Assembly: GCF_000223375.1 (NCBI RefSeq)
Contig: NC_017384.1
Span: forward strand, 996,097-1,060,096
DNA from: Ketogulonicigenium vulgare WSH-001
GTDB lineage: Bacteria; Pseudomonadota; Alphaproteobacteria; Rhodobacterales; Rhodobacteraceae
Length of the DNA: 64,000 nucleotides
Reading direction: 5' to 3'
The number at the start of each line of letters is the position of its first letter. Position 1 is the stretch's first letter. The notes under the pieces were generated by a model. It did no database searches, was not told where the DNA came from, and saw nothing but the letters and a program-made list of their open reading frames with translations. This document shows, piece by piece, positions 46,712 through 55,306 of this stretch. A program made the translations under genes and the position numbers.

Positions 46712-48232
46712 TCAGCCTGCGATATGATCCGGTTTGGGCGCCCGATAATGCGCCAGCAACACAAAGACGAGGCAGGCCAGCGCGCCGATCAGGGCCGCCG
46801 ATGTGGTCAGCAGCACGGCATGTGTGTCCGTAAAGGCCGCTTTGGCCGCCGCAATCAGCGCCGTCCCATCCGCCATCTGCGCCGCAACAAGATAGCTGTC
46901 ACCGATCGAGCGCATGGCCGCATCCGCCATATCGGGGGCAATCCCCTCGGGCAGGACGATCATGCGGGTGAAGATGCTGGACATGAACACCCCGAACAAG
47001 GTGATCCCAAGGCCGCTGCCCAGCTCATAGCTGGTCGCCTCTAGCGCGCCGGCAGCGCCGCCCTTTTCGGCCTCGACCGCGCCCATGATCGCGATGGACG
47101 AGGCCGTCAGCCCGATGCTAAGGGCAAGGCCCAGCAGCGCCAGCAGCATCGGCACCACCCAACCCGGATCGTGGAAATCAAGCTGCGCCAAAGTTGCCAG
47201 CGAGGCCGCCGATGAAAGCAGCGCCAGCGTGGCCACATTGCGCAGCCCGAACCGGTTGCTCAGATACCCCGCAACAGGCCCGCCGACGCCAGAGGCCAGC
47301 ATGATCGGGATCATGAAAATCCCGGCCTGCAGCGGCGTGCGATCCAGCACATATTGCAGCTCTTGCGCCAGCGTCAGCTCGACCCCGGCCAGCGCGGATG
47401 TGGCGACCACGGCCATGATCATGCCCGCGACAATCGCCGGGCGCGACAGCAGCGACAGATCCAGCATAGGTTCCGGAGCGCGCAGTTGCTGGCGGGCAAA
47501 CAGGCCCAGCATCAGCGCACCAAAGGCAAGGATCGCCAGCACGGTGCCGATGGATTGCTTGCCGCCAAAGCCCGCTTTGATACTGTAAACCACCGAAATC
47601 ATGCCGATGATCAACAAGATCGCCTGACCAAATCGCCAAGCACCGGGGGTGCGCGCCTCGGCCCGTGGCAGCAGGGCATAGGCGACTGGCGCGACGATCA
47701 GCATCACCGGCAGGTTGATCAAAAAGACCGAGCCCCACCAGAAATGCGCCAGCAGCGCGCCGCCCACCAGCGGGCCGACAGCCGCGCCCGCCGCGCCGAC
47801 CGTGCCCCACAGACCCAGTGCCATCGCGCGTTCCGCCGGGTCGTCAAAGGTTTTGCGGATCACCCCCAGCACACAGGGCATGATCATCGACCCGCCCAGC
47901 GCCAGCATCACCCGCGCCGCGATCAACATCGGCGCATTGGGTGCAAAAGCTGCAAGGGTCGAGGCCGCACCAAACACGACCAGCCCTGTCAGCAAGATGC
48001 GCCGCGTGCCGATGCGGTCCGCCAACGTGCCCATCGGCACCAGCAGACCCGCCATCATCAGCGGATAGATATCAATGATCCACAGCACCTGCGTATGCGA
48101 CGCGCCCAGTGCCTGCGTCAGCGTGGGCACGGCGATGTGCAGAATTGTCATATCGATGACAACCGGCAAAAATGCCAGCATCACCGCAAGCAGAATAAAC
48201 CAGCGTTTCGGATCGGATGGACGGGCAGACAT
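46712..48232 (-). CDS. MFS drug exporter, DHA2 (14-helix) family
   Basis: 506 residues with about 14 membrane helices. Motif A-like LVPMGTLADRIGTRRILLTG follows helix 2, and the N terminus VVIDMTILHIAVPTLTQALGAS has the Asp of the DHA2 motif D1. GLWGTVGAAGAAVGPLVGG is motif C of antiporters. The sequence resembles SmvA/QacA-type exporters of quaternary ammonium compounds and dyes. It is divergent from a tetR gene, and its promoter spacer holds a palindrome, so the TetR protein very likely represses it. Confidence 0.92.
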   Translation of the reverse strand: MSARPSDPKRWFILLAVMLAFLPVVIDMTILHIAVPTLTQALGASHTQVLWIIDIYPLMMAGLLVPMGTLADRIGTRRILLTGLVVFGAASTLAAFAPNAPMLIAARVMLALGGSMIMPCVLGVIRKTFDDPAERAMALGLWGTVGAAGAAVGPLVGGALLAHFWWGSVFLINLPVMLIVAPVAYALLPRAEARTPGAWRFGQAILLIIGMISVVYSIKAGFGGKQSIGTVLAILAFGALMLGLFARQQLRAPEPMLDLSLLSRPAIVAGMIMAVVATSALAGVELTLAQELQYVLDRTPLQAGIFMIPIMLASGVGGPVAGYLSNRFGLRNVATLALLSSAASLATLAQLDFHDPGWVVPMLLALLGLALSIGLTASSIAIMGAVEAEKGGAAGALEATSYELGSGLGITLFGVFMSSIFTRMIVLPEGIAPDMADAAMRSIGDSYLVAAQMADGTALIAAAKAAFTDTHAVLLTTSAALIGALACLVFVLLAHYRAPKPDHIAG

Positions 48233-48257
48233 AATACACCTATTGATTGCAAGCGGC

Positions 48258-48285
48258 TATATAAATACATACGTATGGATTTCAA
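48258..48285 (-). promoter_or_regulatory. Promoter of the MFS exporter gene
   Basis: Minus strand TTGAAA (48280-48285), 16-base spacer, TATATA (48258-48263). The palindrome at 48263-48282 fills the spacer, so an operator-bound repressor would block RNA polymerase. Confidence 0.6.
48263..48282. promoter_or_regulatory. TetR-type operator
   Basis: Twenty-base palindrome with one mismatched pair: AAAT-A-CATACGTATG-G-ATTT; the inner CATACGTATG is perfect. It lies between divergent tetR and MFS genes, the classic layout for a TetR repressor site. Confidence 0.75.
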
Positions 48286-48324
48286 CTGAAATGTGTCACC
48301 ACTACAGCTTTGACGGACTTTCGA

Positions 48325-48843
48325 ATGGGTAGAAAACCAACCATCTCGCGCGAAGGCTTGCTGGATGTTGCGACTGAAATTTTACGCAATGACGGCGCGC
48401 GCGCCCTGACGATCGACGCGCTGGCAAAGGCGGCGGGGATATCAAAGGGCGGCGTGCAATATTCGTTCTCATCCAAAGATGATCTGATCCGCGCGCTGGT
48501 CAGCCGCTGGACCGAGCAGATCGACGCGCTGCTCGAGCTGGATCAACAGACCGACCCGGTGGCGCTGGTGCGCCGCTATATCCATACGATGCGCGCCTCG
48601 GAAAATGCGATGGACAGCAAGATGGCCGGCCTGCTGATCGCGTTCTATCAAGATCACCAGAACCTGCTGGACACCCGCGCGTGGTATATCAGCGTGCTGG
48701 CAAAGCTAGAGGGCGATAGCCCCGGCGCACGGGCCGCGCGGATCGCTTTCCTTGCGGTCGAGGGGCTGCTGATGCTGCGCGCCGTGGGGGTCGAGCCACC
48801 GTGGAACCAGCGGCTGGACGAGATCGAGGCAAGCTTGCCTTAA
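48325..48843 (+). CDS. TetR-family transcriptional regulator
   Basis: 172 residues from the ATG at 48325 (MGRKPTISREGLLDVATEIL); a TTG at 48310 is possible but the ATG gives the usual family start. The N-terminal helix-turn-helix is ALTIDALAKAAGISKGGVQYSFSSKDDLIRAL. The C-terminal ligand domain contains DPVALVRRYIHTMRAS and KMAGLLIAFYQDHQNLL, typical of the TetR_C_6-like group. It should control the divergent MFS exporter and itself through the palindrome at 48263. Confidence 0.9.
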   Translation: MGRKPTISREGLLDVATEILRNDGARALTIDALAKAAGISKGGVQYSFSSKDDLIRALVSRWTEQIDALLELDQQTDPVALVRRYIHTMRASENAMDSKMAGLLIAFYQDHQNLLDTRAWYISVLAKLEGDSPGARAARIAFLAVEGLLMLRAVGVEPPWNQRLDEIEASLP

Positions 48844-48907
48844 GGGCGCATTTCGGGTCATCCTCGCGCAAGCCCGCGCCGCAGTCACGATCTGGAGACC
48901 TGCCCTA

Positions 48908-50722
48908 TTGCCCAATCGCCTGCGAAAACAGACCGTTATCCTGACCCTTGTCTCGGCGCTTGGGGTTGCGGCAGCGGTGGCGTCCTTTCGGGTGATGACG
49001 GATTTCTATCTGGAACAGACCGCCCAGCGCGCCGATAACACACTGGGTCTGGCGGTCACGGCGCTGAAAGGCCAGCTCGATCGCTATCGGCAATTGCCCG
49101 ATCTGCTGGCCGCACAGCAGAATATCCAGATGCTGGCGGGCAATCCCGATGACCCCGTGCGCATCGCGCAGATGGATGCCTATCTCAAGACGACGGCCGA
49201 GGTGCTCGAGGCCTCGGACATCTATATCATGCGCACCGACGGCACGACGATCTCGGCCTCGAACTATGATCTGCCGACCAGTTTCGTGGGCGAGAATTTC
49301 GCCTATCGCCCCTATTTCATCGATGCCATCGGCACCGGGCGCGGGCAGTTTTTCGGCCTTGGCACCACCTCGCTGCGGCGCGGCTATTATTACAGCGCCG
49401 ATATCCAGACCGATACCGGCACTGCGGGGGTCATCGCCCTCAAGGTCGATGTCGAGGCGATTGAAAGCGCGTGGCACGGCGCGGATTACGAGATCGTCGT
49501 GACCGATCCCAGTGGCATCGTCTTTATGTCGGGGCGGCCCGATTGGTTGTTCTCGGCCCTGCTGCCGCTGACGGATGAGCGGTTGGTGCGCACCCAAGCC
49601 ACGCGGCGCTATGCCGATGCCGACCTGACCGAGCTGCCGCTGCTGCGGTCTGAAACCCGGCGCGGGCGCGCGCTGATGACGTTGGTGCGGTCGGGCCCGA
49701 ATATCGAATATCTGGTCGCCAGCGAAGCTATGCCCGAGGCGGATTGGACGGTGCAAGTGCTGGTCGATACCGGCCCTGCCCGTTTGCAAGCCCGCGTGGC
49801 CGTGGCGATCACGCTATTGGCGTTCAGCCTGTCGGTCGCGGGTATGCTTTTGTGGCTGCAACGGCGCGCCGCCCTGCGCGAGCGGCAATCCCATCAACGC
49901 GAGGTGCAAGAGCAGCTTGAGCGGCGCGTGACCCAGCGCACCCAAGACCTCGCCGTGGTCAACGACCAACTGCAGCGCGAAGTGGCCGAGCGGCGCAGCA
50001 CCGAGGTGCAATTGCGCAAAACCCAGACCGATCTGATCCAAGCCGCGAAACTCGCCGCGCTGGGCCAGATGTCGGCGGAGTTGTCGCATGAATTCAACCA
50101 ACCGCTGGCTGCGCTGCGCTCGTTCATCGAAAGCGCGCAAACCCTGATCACGCGCGGGCGGATTGCGGATGCGGCGCAGTATTTGCAGCGCATTGACGGG
50201 CTGACCGAACGCATGACGGCGATCAGTCGCCACCTGTCCAGCTTTGCCCGCAAACCGGGCGAGCAGTTGACCGATGTTCCCCTGGCCGAAGTGATCACCG
50301 ACGCGCTGGCCCTGTTGGATTGGCGTATCCGCGCGGATGGGGTCGAGATTGTGCAAGATGTGCCCCCGCTGACCGTGCATGGCGGGCGGGTGCGGCTGCA
50401 ACAAGTGTTGGTCAACGTGATCGCCAATGCGCTGGACGCGATGGAGGATCGCCCCACCCGCAGGCTGACCATCCGTGCCGAGGCGAGCGGCGATCAGATC
50501 CGCCTTACGCTGCGCGATACCGGCATCGGCGTGCCCGACACGATCCGCGCGCGCATTTTCGATCCGTTCTTTTCCACCAAGGGCGTCGGTCGGGGCTTGG
50601 GCCTTGGGCTGTCGATCTCGTATAATATCATCAAGGATTTCGGCGGCGAATTGGCAATTGCCACTATCGATGGCGGCGCCGAGGTCACCATTTGGCTGAA
50701 ACAACATATCGGGGGCCAATGA
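48908..50722 (+). CDS. DctB-like sensor histidine kinase
   Basis: 604 residues from a TTG start (GGAGA nine bases upstream; the next in-frame ATG would remove the first membrane helix). Helix at about 9-28, a periplasmic double-Cache domain with the conserved YRPYF segment (133-137), helix at about 297-317, coiled-coil linker, phosphoacceptor H394 in ELSHEFNQPLAALRSFIES, and the ATPase domain with GLGLGLSISYNIIKDFGG. The N-Q-P-L after the His is typical of DctB/HK4-type kinases that sense carboxylates. It overlaps the response regulator gene (ATGA) and precedes tctCBA, so it probably senses the carboxylate taken up by that system. Confidence 0.9.
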   Translation: MPNRLRKQTVILTLVSALGVAAAVASFRVMTDFYLEQTAQRADNTLGLAVTALKGQLDRYRQLPDLLAAQQNIQMLAGNPDDPVRIAQMDAYLKTTAEVLEASDIYIMRTDGTTISASNYDLPTSFVGENFAYRPYFIDAIGTGRGQFFGLGTTSLRRGYYYSADIQTDTGTAGVIALKVDVEAIESAWHGADYEIVVTDPSGIVFMSGRPDWLFSALLPLTDERLVRTQATRRYADADLTELPLLRSETRRGRALMTLVRSGPNIEYLVASEAMPEADWTVQVLVDTGPARLQARVAVAITLLAFSLSVAGMLLWLQRRAALRERQSHQREVQEQLERRVTQRTQDLAVVNDQLQREVAERRSTEVQLRKTQTDLIQAAKLAALGQMSAELSHEFNQPLAALRSFIESAQTLITRGRIADAAQYLQRIDGLTERMTAISRHLSSFARKPGEQLTDVPLAEVITDALALLDWRIRADGVEIVQDVPPLTVHGGRVRLQQVLVNVIANALDAMEDRPTRRLTIRAEASGDQIRLTLRDTGIGVPDTIRARIFDPFFSTKGVGRGLGLGLSISYNIIKDFGGELAIATIDGGAEVTIWLKQHIGGQ

Positions 50723-52071
50723 CACAGATACAGGTTCTGTTGATCGACGACGACGATCACATGCGCGAGGCGACCGCCCTCGCCCTGCAGCTGGCCGATT
50801 TTGACGTGCGCGCCCTGCCCAGCGCGGACGAGGCGCTGCATCTGGTCGGCTTTGGCTTTAAGGGGATCGTCGTCAGCGATATCCGCATGTCCGGCATGGA
50901 CGGGCTGACGCTGATGAACCGTATCCATGATCTTGACCGCGATATTCCCGTAATCCTTGTGACCGGCCATGGCGATGTGCAACTGGCCGTGCGCGCCATG
51001 CAAGAGGGCGCCTATGACTTCGTCGAAAAGCCATTCACCAATTCGCATCTGGCCGATGTGGTGAAATGGGCCTGTGACAGGCGCGCTCTTGTGCTGGAAA
51101 ACCGGCTGCTGCGCGCGGCGGCGGGTCATCCCGATGATATCGAACAGCGGCTGATCGGCCGCTCACCCGCGATGATTGCCCTGCGCGACAAGATCCGCGC
51201 CGTCGGCCCGACCGAGGCCGATGTGCTGATCATGGGCGAGACCGGCACCGGCAAAGAGGTCACCGCCCGCGCCCTGCATGATATGTCACCGCGCGCAGAC
51301 AAGCCCTTTATCGCGATCAACTGCGCCGCGCTGCCGTCGATGTTGATCGAAAGCGAGCTGTTCGGGCATGAGGCAGGCGCCTTCCCCGGCGCGATGCGCG
51401 CGCGCTTTGGTAAATTTGAGCTGGCGCGCGGCGGCACGATCTTGCTGGACGAGATCGGGGCCATGCCCCTCGAGGTGCAGGCCAAACTGCTGCGCGTCAT
51501 CCAAGAACGCGCGACGACCCGTCTGGGCACCAATGATTCCATGCCGCTGAACGCGCGCTTTATCGCAACCAGCAAAGAGAACCTTGAAGACGAAGTCGCC
51601 GCTGGCCGGTTCCGTGCCGATCTGCTCTATCGGTTGAATGTCGTGACCCTGCGCGTCCCAGCCCTGTCGGAACGGCGCGAGGATATCGCGCTGCTGTTCC
51701 TGAAGCTCGCGCAAGAGGCCGCCTTGCGCTATCGCCTTGATCCGGTTGATGTCCCCGCGCAAATCACCACCGCGATCACCGACCGCGACTGGCCCGGCAA
51801 TGTGCGCGAACTGCGCAATGCTGCCGACCGCTTTGGCATGGGCCTTGGCATCGGCTTCGACAATGCCGCACCCGATGCGGGATCTGGCCTTTTGGCCGAT
51901 AAGATGGCCGCGTTTGAACGCACGACGATCGCAAACGCGCTGGTCGCGCATGGCGGCAATCTGAAATCGGTTTATGAATCGCTCGGCCTGTCGCGCAAGG
52001 CGCTGTATCTGAAGATCCGCCGCTATGGGCTGGATCGGCGCGAATACAGCTTTGACGAAAGCGACAGCTAG
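50719..52071 (+). CDS. DctD-like response regulator, AAA+ type with GAFPGA variant
   Basis: 450 residues: receiver domain with D54 (VVSDIRMSGMDGL), T82 and K104; AAA+ domain with Walker A GETGTGKE (173-180), Walker B ILLDEIGAM (241-249); Fis-type helix-turn-helix at about 405-445 (NLKSVYESLGLSRKALYLKI). The loop that contacts sigma-54 reads GAFPGA (220-225), with Pro (codon CCC) in place of the Thr of GAFTGA. That Thr is critical in known activators, so sigma-54 activation may be altered or lost. The start at 50719 overlaps the kinase stop. A perfect palindrome lies three bases after the stop, ahead of tctC. Confidence 0.9.
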   Translation: MTQIQVLLIDDDDHMREATALALQLADFDVRALPSADEALHLVGFGFKGIVVSDIRMSGMDGLTLMNRIHDLDRDIPVILVTGHGDVQLAVRAMQEGAYDFVEKPFTNSHLADVVKWACDRRALVLENRLLRAAAGHPDDIEQRLIGRSPAMIALRDKIRAVGPTEADVLIMGETGTGKEVTARALHDMSPRADKPFIAINCAALPSMLIESELFGHEAGAFPGAMRARFGKFELARGGTILLDEIGAMPLEVQAKLLRVIQERATTRLGTNDSMPLNARFIATSKENLEDEVAAGRFRADLLYRLNVVTLRVPALSERREDIALLFLKLAQEAALRYRLDPVDVPAQITTAITDRDWPGNVRELRNAADRFGMGLGIGFDNAAPDAGSGLLADKMAAFERTTIANALVAHGGNLKSVYESLGLSRKALYLKIRRYGLDRREYSFDESDS

Positions 52072-52073
52072 TT

Positions 52074-52124
52074 TGTGTCACGCGTGACACATGGCAGGCG
52101 GGGGTTTGTGCCGCCGCTGACACA
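52074..52124. promoter_or_regulatory. Paired operator ahead of tctC
   Basis: A perfect 18-base palindrome, TGTGTCACG-CGTGACACA (52074-52091), is followed by a degenerate 18-base copy TGTG...TGACACA (52107-52124). Their centres are 33 bases apart, about three helical turns, so bound dimers would face the same way, as with enhancer sites of bacterial enhancer-binding proteins. The neighbouring DctD-like protein is the obvious candidate ligand. Confidence 0.6.
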
Positions 52125-52136
52125 TGCGCTTGCCCG

Positions 52137-52152
52137 TGGCGCATTTTTTCCG
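52137..52152 (+). promoter_or_regulatory. Imperfect sigma-54-like promoter of tctCBA
   Basis: TGGCGC-N5-TTCCG compares with the consensus TGGCAC-N5-TTGCA: the -24 box is good, but the essential GC of the -12 box is CC. It lies 97 bases before the tctC ATG and just after the paired operator. Treat as a weak candidate. Confidence 0.25.
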
Positions 52153-52248
52153 CGCCGCGCGCGTCATGGCAGGTTGTCAGCCGCCCTCTCGCATCGGTTC
52201 ATCAGCACTGGCTTGGAGGAGCTAGACGCCAGTTCTGAGGAGGACATC

Positions 52249-53220
52249 ATGCGTAAATCAATTTCTGCGATCGCGATGACTGCGGCTGCCATTGCCGTGC
52301 CCGCGATGGCCTTTGCCTATCCGACGCAGCCCATTACCATCGTCGTGCCATTCTCGGCCGGTGGGCCCACCGATACGGTGACGCGTCTTGTCGCCCAGTC
52401 CATGAGTGCCGAGCTTGGCCAGAACATCGTTGTCGAGAATGTCGGCGGCGCAGGTGGCACCTTGGGCGCGGCGCGCGTCGCGCAGGCAAGGAACGACGGC
52501 TATACGCTGCTGCTGCACCATATCGGCATGTCGACCGCGCCGTCGCTGTATCCAAACCTGCCGTTCGATCCGACCACTGACTTTGAATATGTCGGCCTTG
52601 TGACCGAGGTGCCGATGGTGATCGCCGCGCGTCCCTCGCTAGAGCATGAAACGCTGGCCGATGTCATCGCATGGGTGCAGGCCGAGGGCGAAGGCGTGCT
52701 CTATGCCAATGCCGGTATGGGCGCGGCCAGCCATCTGTGCGGCCTGCTGTTCATGGAGGCGATCGGCACCCAGATGACCGTGATCCCCTATCAGGGCACT
52801 GGCCCTGCGATCACCGATCTGATGGGCGGTCAGGTCGACCTGCTCTGCGACCAGACCACCAATACGACCAACCAGATCCGCGACGGCTCGATCAAGGCCT
52901 ATGCCGTGACGGTGCCCGACCGCCTTGACAGCCTGCCTGACCTGCCGACCCCGGCCGAGGCTGGCCTGCCGGACTTTTCGGTTTCGATCTGGCACGGGCT
53001 TTATGCGCCCTCGGGCACCTCGCCCGAGATTGTCGCCCGCCTGACCGAGGCGCTGCAAATCGCGCTGGCGGATGAAAACGTCATCGCCCGCTTTGCCGAT
53101 CTGGGCACCGCGCCTTCGCCCGCAAGCGATGCGACCCCCGAGGCGCTGCAAGCCAAGGTCGTCTCTGAGATCGCATTGTGGGGTCCGGTGATCGAGGCTG
53201 CTGGCGAATTCGCCAACTAA
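52249..53220 (+). CDS. tctC: Tripartite tricarboxylate transporter substrate-binding protein TctC
   Basis: Periplasmic Bug-family binding protein of 323 residues. The start at 52249 has GAGGAGG eight bases upstream and begins a Sec signal (MRKSISAIAMTAAAIAVPAMAFA, cleavage before YPTQPI). Family marks are ITIVVPFSAGGPTDTVTRLVAQ, VENVGGAGGTLGAARVAQA and GTGPAITDLMGGQVDLLCDQ. It delivers a carboxylate such as citrate to TctBA. A strong hairpin follows the gene, so it can be made in excess over the membrane subunits. Confidence 0.93.
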   Translation: MRKSISAIAMTAAAIAVPAMAFAYPTQPITIVVPFSAGGPTDTVTRLVAQSMSAELGQNIVVENVGGAGGTLGAARVAQARNDGYTLLLHHIGMSTAPSLYPNLPFDPTTDFEYVGLVTEVPMVIAARPSLEHETLADVIAWVQAEGEGVLYANAGMGAASHLCGLLFMEAIGTQMTVIPYQGTGPAITDLMGGQVDLLCDQTTNTTNQIRDGSIKAYAVTVPDRLDSLPDLPTPAEAGLPDFSVSIWHGLYAPSGTSPEIVARLTEALQIALADENVIARFADLGTAPSPASDATPEALQAKVVSEIALWGPVIEAAGEFAN

Positions 53221-53229
53221 ACGAGCCCT

Positions 53230-53261
53230 ATGGGAAAGGCGCGCTGCCTTTCCCATTTTTT
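53230..53261 (+). terminator. Intercistronic terminator/attenuator between tctC and tctB
   Basis: ATGGGAAAGGC (53230-53240) pairs perfectly with GCCTTTCCCAT (53246-53256), loop GCGCT, then a run of T's. Inside an operon, such a hairpin should end part of the transcripts and protect the tctC message. Confidence 0.8.
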
Positions 53262-53299
53262 CAACATTATTGGGCGCTTGCCGCCCGTTTAGGTGTGTC

Positions 53300-53749
53300 A
53301 TGCTGTCACGCGATTATAGGGACATCGTCGGCGGTGCCCTGCTGATAGTCGTCGGCCTTAGCTTTGCGGGTTATGCCGCGACCCATTACCCGCTGGGCAC
53401 CATCGCCCGCATGGGGCCGGGAATGTTCCCGACCTGTTTGGGTGTGATCCTTGCCATTTTCGGCGTTTTGCAGGCGGTGCCTGCCTTTTTCCGCACCGGC
53501 AAAATGCCCGAGATCCGCATCTGGTCGCCGATCTTTGTCCTTGGCGGTGTTGCGGCCTTTGCCGCGCTGATCTTTCCGTTCGGCCTGATCCCGGCGATCA
53601 TCGCACTCGTGGTGATCTCGTCCTGCGCCGAGTTGAAGATCTATCCCGTCTCTCTGGTGATCAGCATTGTTTTTCTATGCGTCATGTCGTGGCTGATCTT
53701 CCGCGTTGGGCTGAATGTGCCCATCGCCATGCTGCGCTGGCCGTTCTGA
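53300..53749 (+). CDS. tctB: Tripartite tricarboxylate transporter small subunit TctB
   Basis: Small membrane subunit with four hydrophobic segments, 149 residues. The N terminus MLSRDYRDIVGGALLIVVGLSFAGYAATHYPLGTI and the RMGPGMFPTCLGVILAIFGVL segment are typical of TctB. The ATG at 53300 is used; the longer frame from 53270 runs close to the terminator. Twelve bases separate it from tctA. Confidence 0.9.
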   Translation: MLSRDYRDIVGGALLIVVGLSFAGYAATHYPLGTIARMGPGMFPTCLGVILAIFGVLQAVPAFFRTGKMPEIRIWSPIFVLGGVAAFAALIFPFGLIPAIIALVVISSCAELKIYPVSLVISIVFLCVMSWLIFRVGLNVPIAMLRWPF

Positions 53750-53761
53750 GGGGGATGACAG

Positions 53762-55276
53762 ATGGATATGCTTTCCAATATCGCCCTTGGGCTGGACACC
53801 GCGCTGACATGGCAGAACCTGCTGTATTGTTTCATCGGTGTCTTTCTGGGCACGCTGGTCGGCGTGATCCCCGGCATCGGGCATCTGGCCGCGATGTCGA
53901 TGCTGTTCCCGCTGACCTTCTACCTTGATCCGACCACCGCGCTGATCATGCTGGCGGGCATCTGGTATGGGTCGAGCTATGGCGGCAATACCGCCTCGAT
54001 CCTGCTGAATATTCCCGGCTCTCCGGCCAATGCGGTGACCTGTCTTGACGGCTATCCGATGGCGCGTCAGGGGCGCGGCGGCGTCGCGCTTTTCATGACG
54101 ACGATTGCCTCGTTCATCGGCGGCTCAATCGGGATCATCCTGCTGATGATGTTCGCGCCGGTCATCGCATCCTATGCGTTGCAATTTGGATCAGCGGAAT
54201 ATTTCGCACTGATGGTGTTGGGGTTGGTGGCCGCATCGACCATATCGGACGGATCGGCGGTCAAGGGCCTCGCGATGGTGACGCTGGGCATTATGTTTGG
54301 CTGCGTCGGATCGGATATCTATACCGGTATGCCGCGCTTTGACTTTGGCCAGCTGGAGCTGACCGATGCCATCAACCTTGTGGCGCTGGCGATGGGTATC
54401 TTTGGCGTGGCCGAGATTATCGCCTCCGTGCGCCGCATCAAAAAGGGCGATATCGACCCCGAAAGCGTCAAGCTGCGGGCGATGAAACCCACGCGCGAGG
54501 ATGTAAAACGGTCCTGGGGTGCGATGGGGCGCGGATCGGCGATCGGCTCGTTCTTTGGCACCCTGCCCGGCACCGGCCCGTCTGTTGCCGCCTTTATGGC
54601 CTATGCGGTGGAAAAGAAGTCGTCGAAAAACCCCGAGGAATTCGGCAAGGGCCGGATCGAGGGCATCATGGCCCCCGAATCCGCCAATAATGCCGCCGAT
54701 CAGACCAGTTTCATCCCGACCCTGTCGCTGGGCATCCCCGGCAGCCCGACCATGGCGCTGATGCTGGGCGCGCTGATGATCCACGGTATCTCGCCGGGGC
54801 CGAGCCTTGTGGCCGAGCAGCCCTCGCTGTTTTGGGGCCTGATCATGAGCTTCTGGATCGGAAATCTGATGCTGCTGGTGCTGAACATTCCGCTGATCGG
54901 GGTCTGGGTGCGGATGCTGATGATCCCCTATCACCTGCTCTATCCGGCGGTGCTGATGTTCATCTGTATCGGCGTCTATACGGTCAGCAATTCGGCCTTT
55001 GATGTCTGGCTGGTGCTGTTCTTTGGCGCGCTGGGCTATGTCATGCGCATCTTTGACTGGCCGGGCGCGCCGCTGCTGCTGGGCTTTGTGCTGGGCCCGC
55101 TGATGGAAGAGCATTTCCGCCGCGCCATGTTGATGTCGCGCGGCAATTTCGGCACCTTCATCGACCGGCCGATTTCCGCCACGGTGCTGGCGATTACCGC
55201 GATCTTGCTGCTGTGGACGATGTATTCGGCCCTGTCGGGGCGGCGCAAGAAACGCCTGTCAGCACTGGTGGAATGA
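53762..55276 (+). CDS. tctA: Tripartite tricarboxylate transporter large subunit TctA
   Basis: Large membrane subunit, 504 residues, about 10-12 helices. The family motif GVIPGIGHLAAMSMLFPLTF near residues 38-57 and its repeat-like counterpart GTLPGTGPSVAAFMAYAVEK are present, as are GSSYGGNTASILLNIPGSPANAVT and SFIPTLSLGIPGSPTMALMLG. GAGGGGG lies nine bases before the ATG. It completes the tctCBA operon; a hairpin follows. Confidence 0.94.
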   Translation: MDMLSNIALGLDTALTWQNLLYCFIGVFLGTLVGVIPGIGHLAAMSMLFPLTFYLDPTTALIMLAGIWYGSSYGGNTASILLNIPGSPANAVTCLDGYPMARQGRGGVALFMTTIASFIGGSIGIILLMMFAPVIASYALQFGSAEYFALMVLGLVAASTISDGSAVKGLAMVTLGIMFGCVGSDIYTGMPRFDFGQLELTDAINLVALAMGIFGVAEIIASVRRIKKGDIDPESVKLRAMKPTREDVKRSWGAMGRGSAIGSFFGTLPGTGPSVAAFMAYAVEKKSSKNPEEFGKGRIEGIMAPESANNAADQTSFIPTLSLGIPGSPTMALMLGALMIHGISPGPSLVAEQPSLFWGLIMSFWIGNLMLLVLNIPLIGVWVRMLMIPYHLLYPAVLMFICIGVYTVSNSAFDVWLVLFFGALGYVMRIFDWPGAPLLLGFVLGPLMEEHFRRAMLMSRGNFGTFIDRPISATVLAITAILLLWTMYSALSGRRKKRLSALVE

Positions 55277-55280
55277 AATG

Positions 55281-55306
55281 CGGCGGCCTTTAGGGGCCGC
55301 CGTTTT
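55281..55306 (+). terminator. Terminator after tctA
   Basis: CGGCGGCC pairs with GGCCGCCG across TTTAGG, followed by TTTTC. It overlaps the 3' end of the convergent YigZ-family gene, whose stop is in the loop. Confidence 0.75.

Noticed and set aside
52163..52180. A second -24/-12-like sequence, TGGCAG-N5-CAGCC
   Set aside because: It keeps GG and GC spacing but lacks the TT of the -12 box; weaker than the candidate at 52137 and not listed as a feature.
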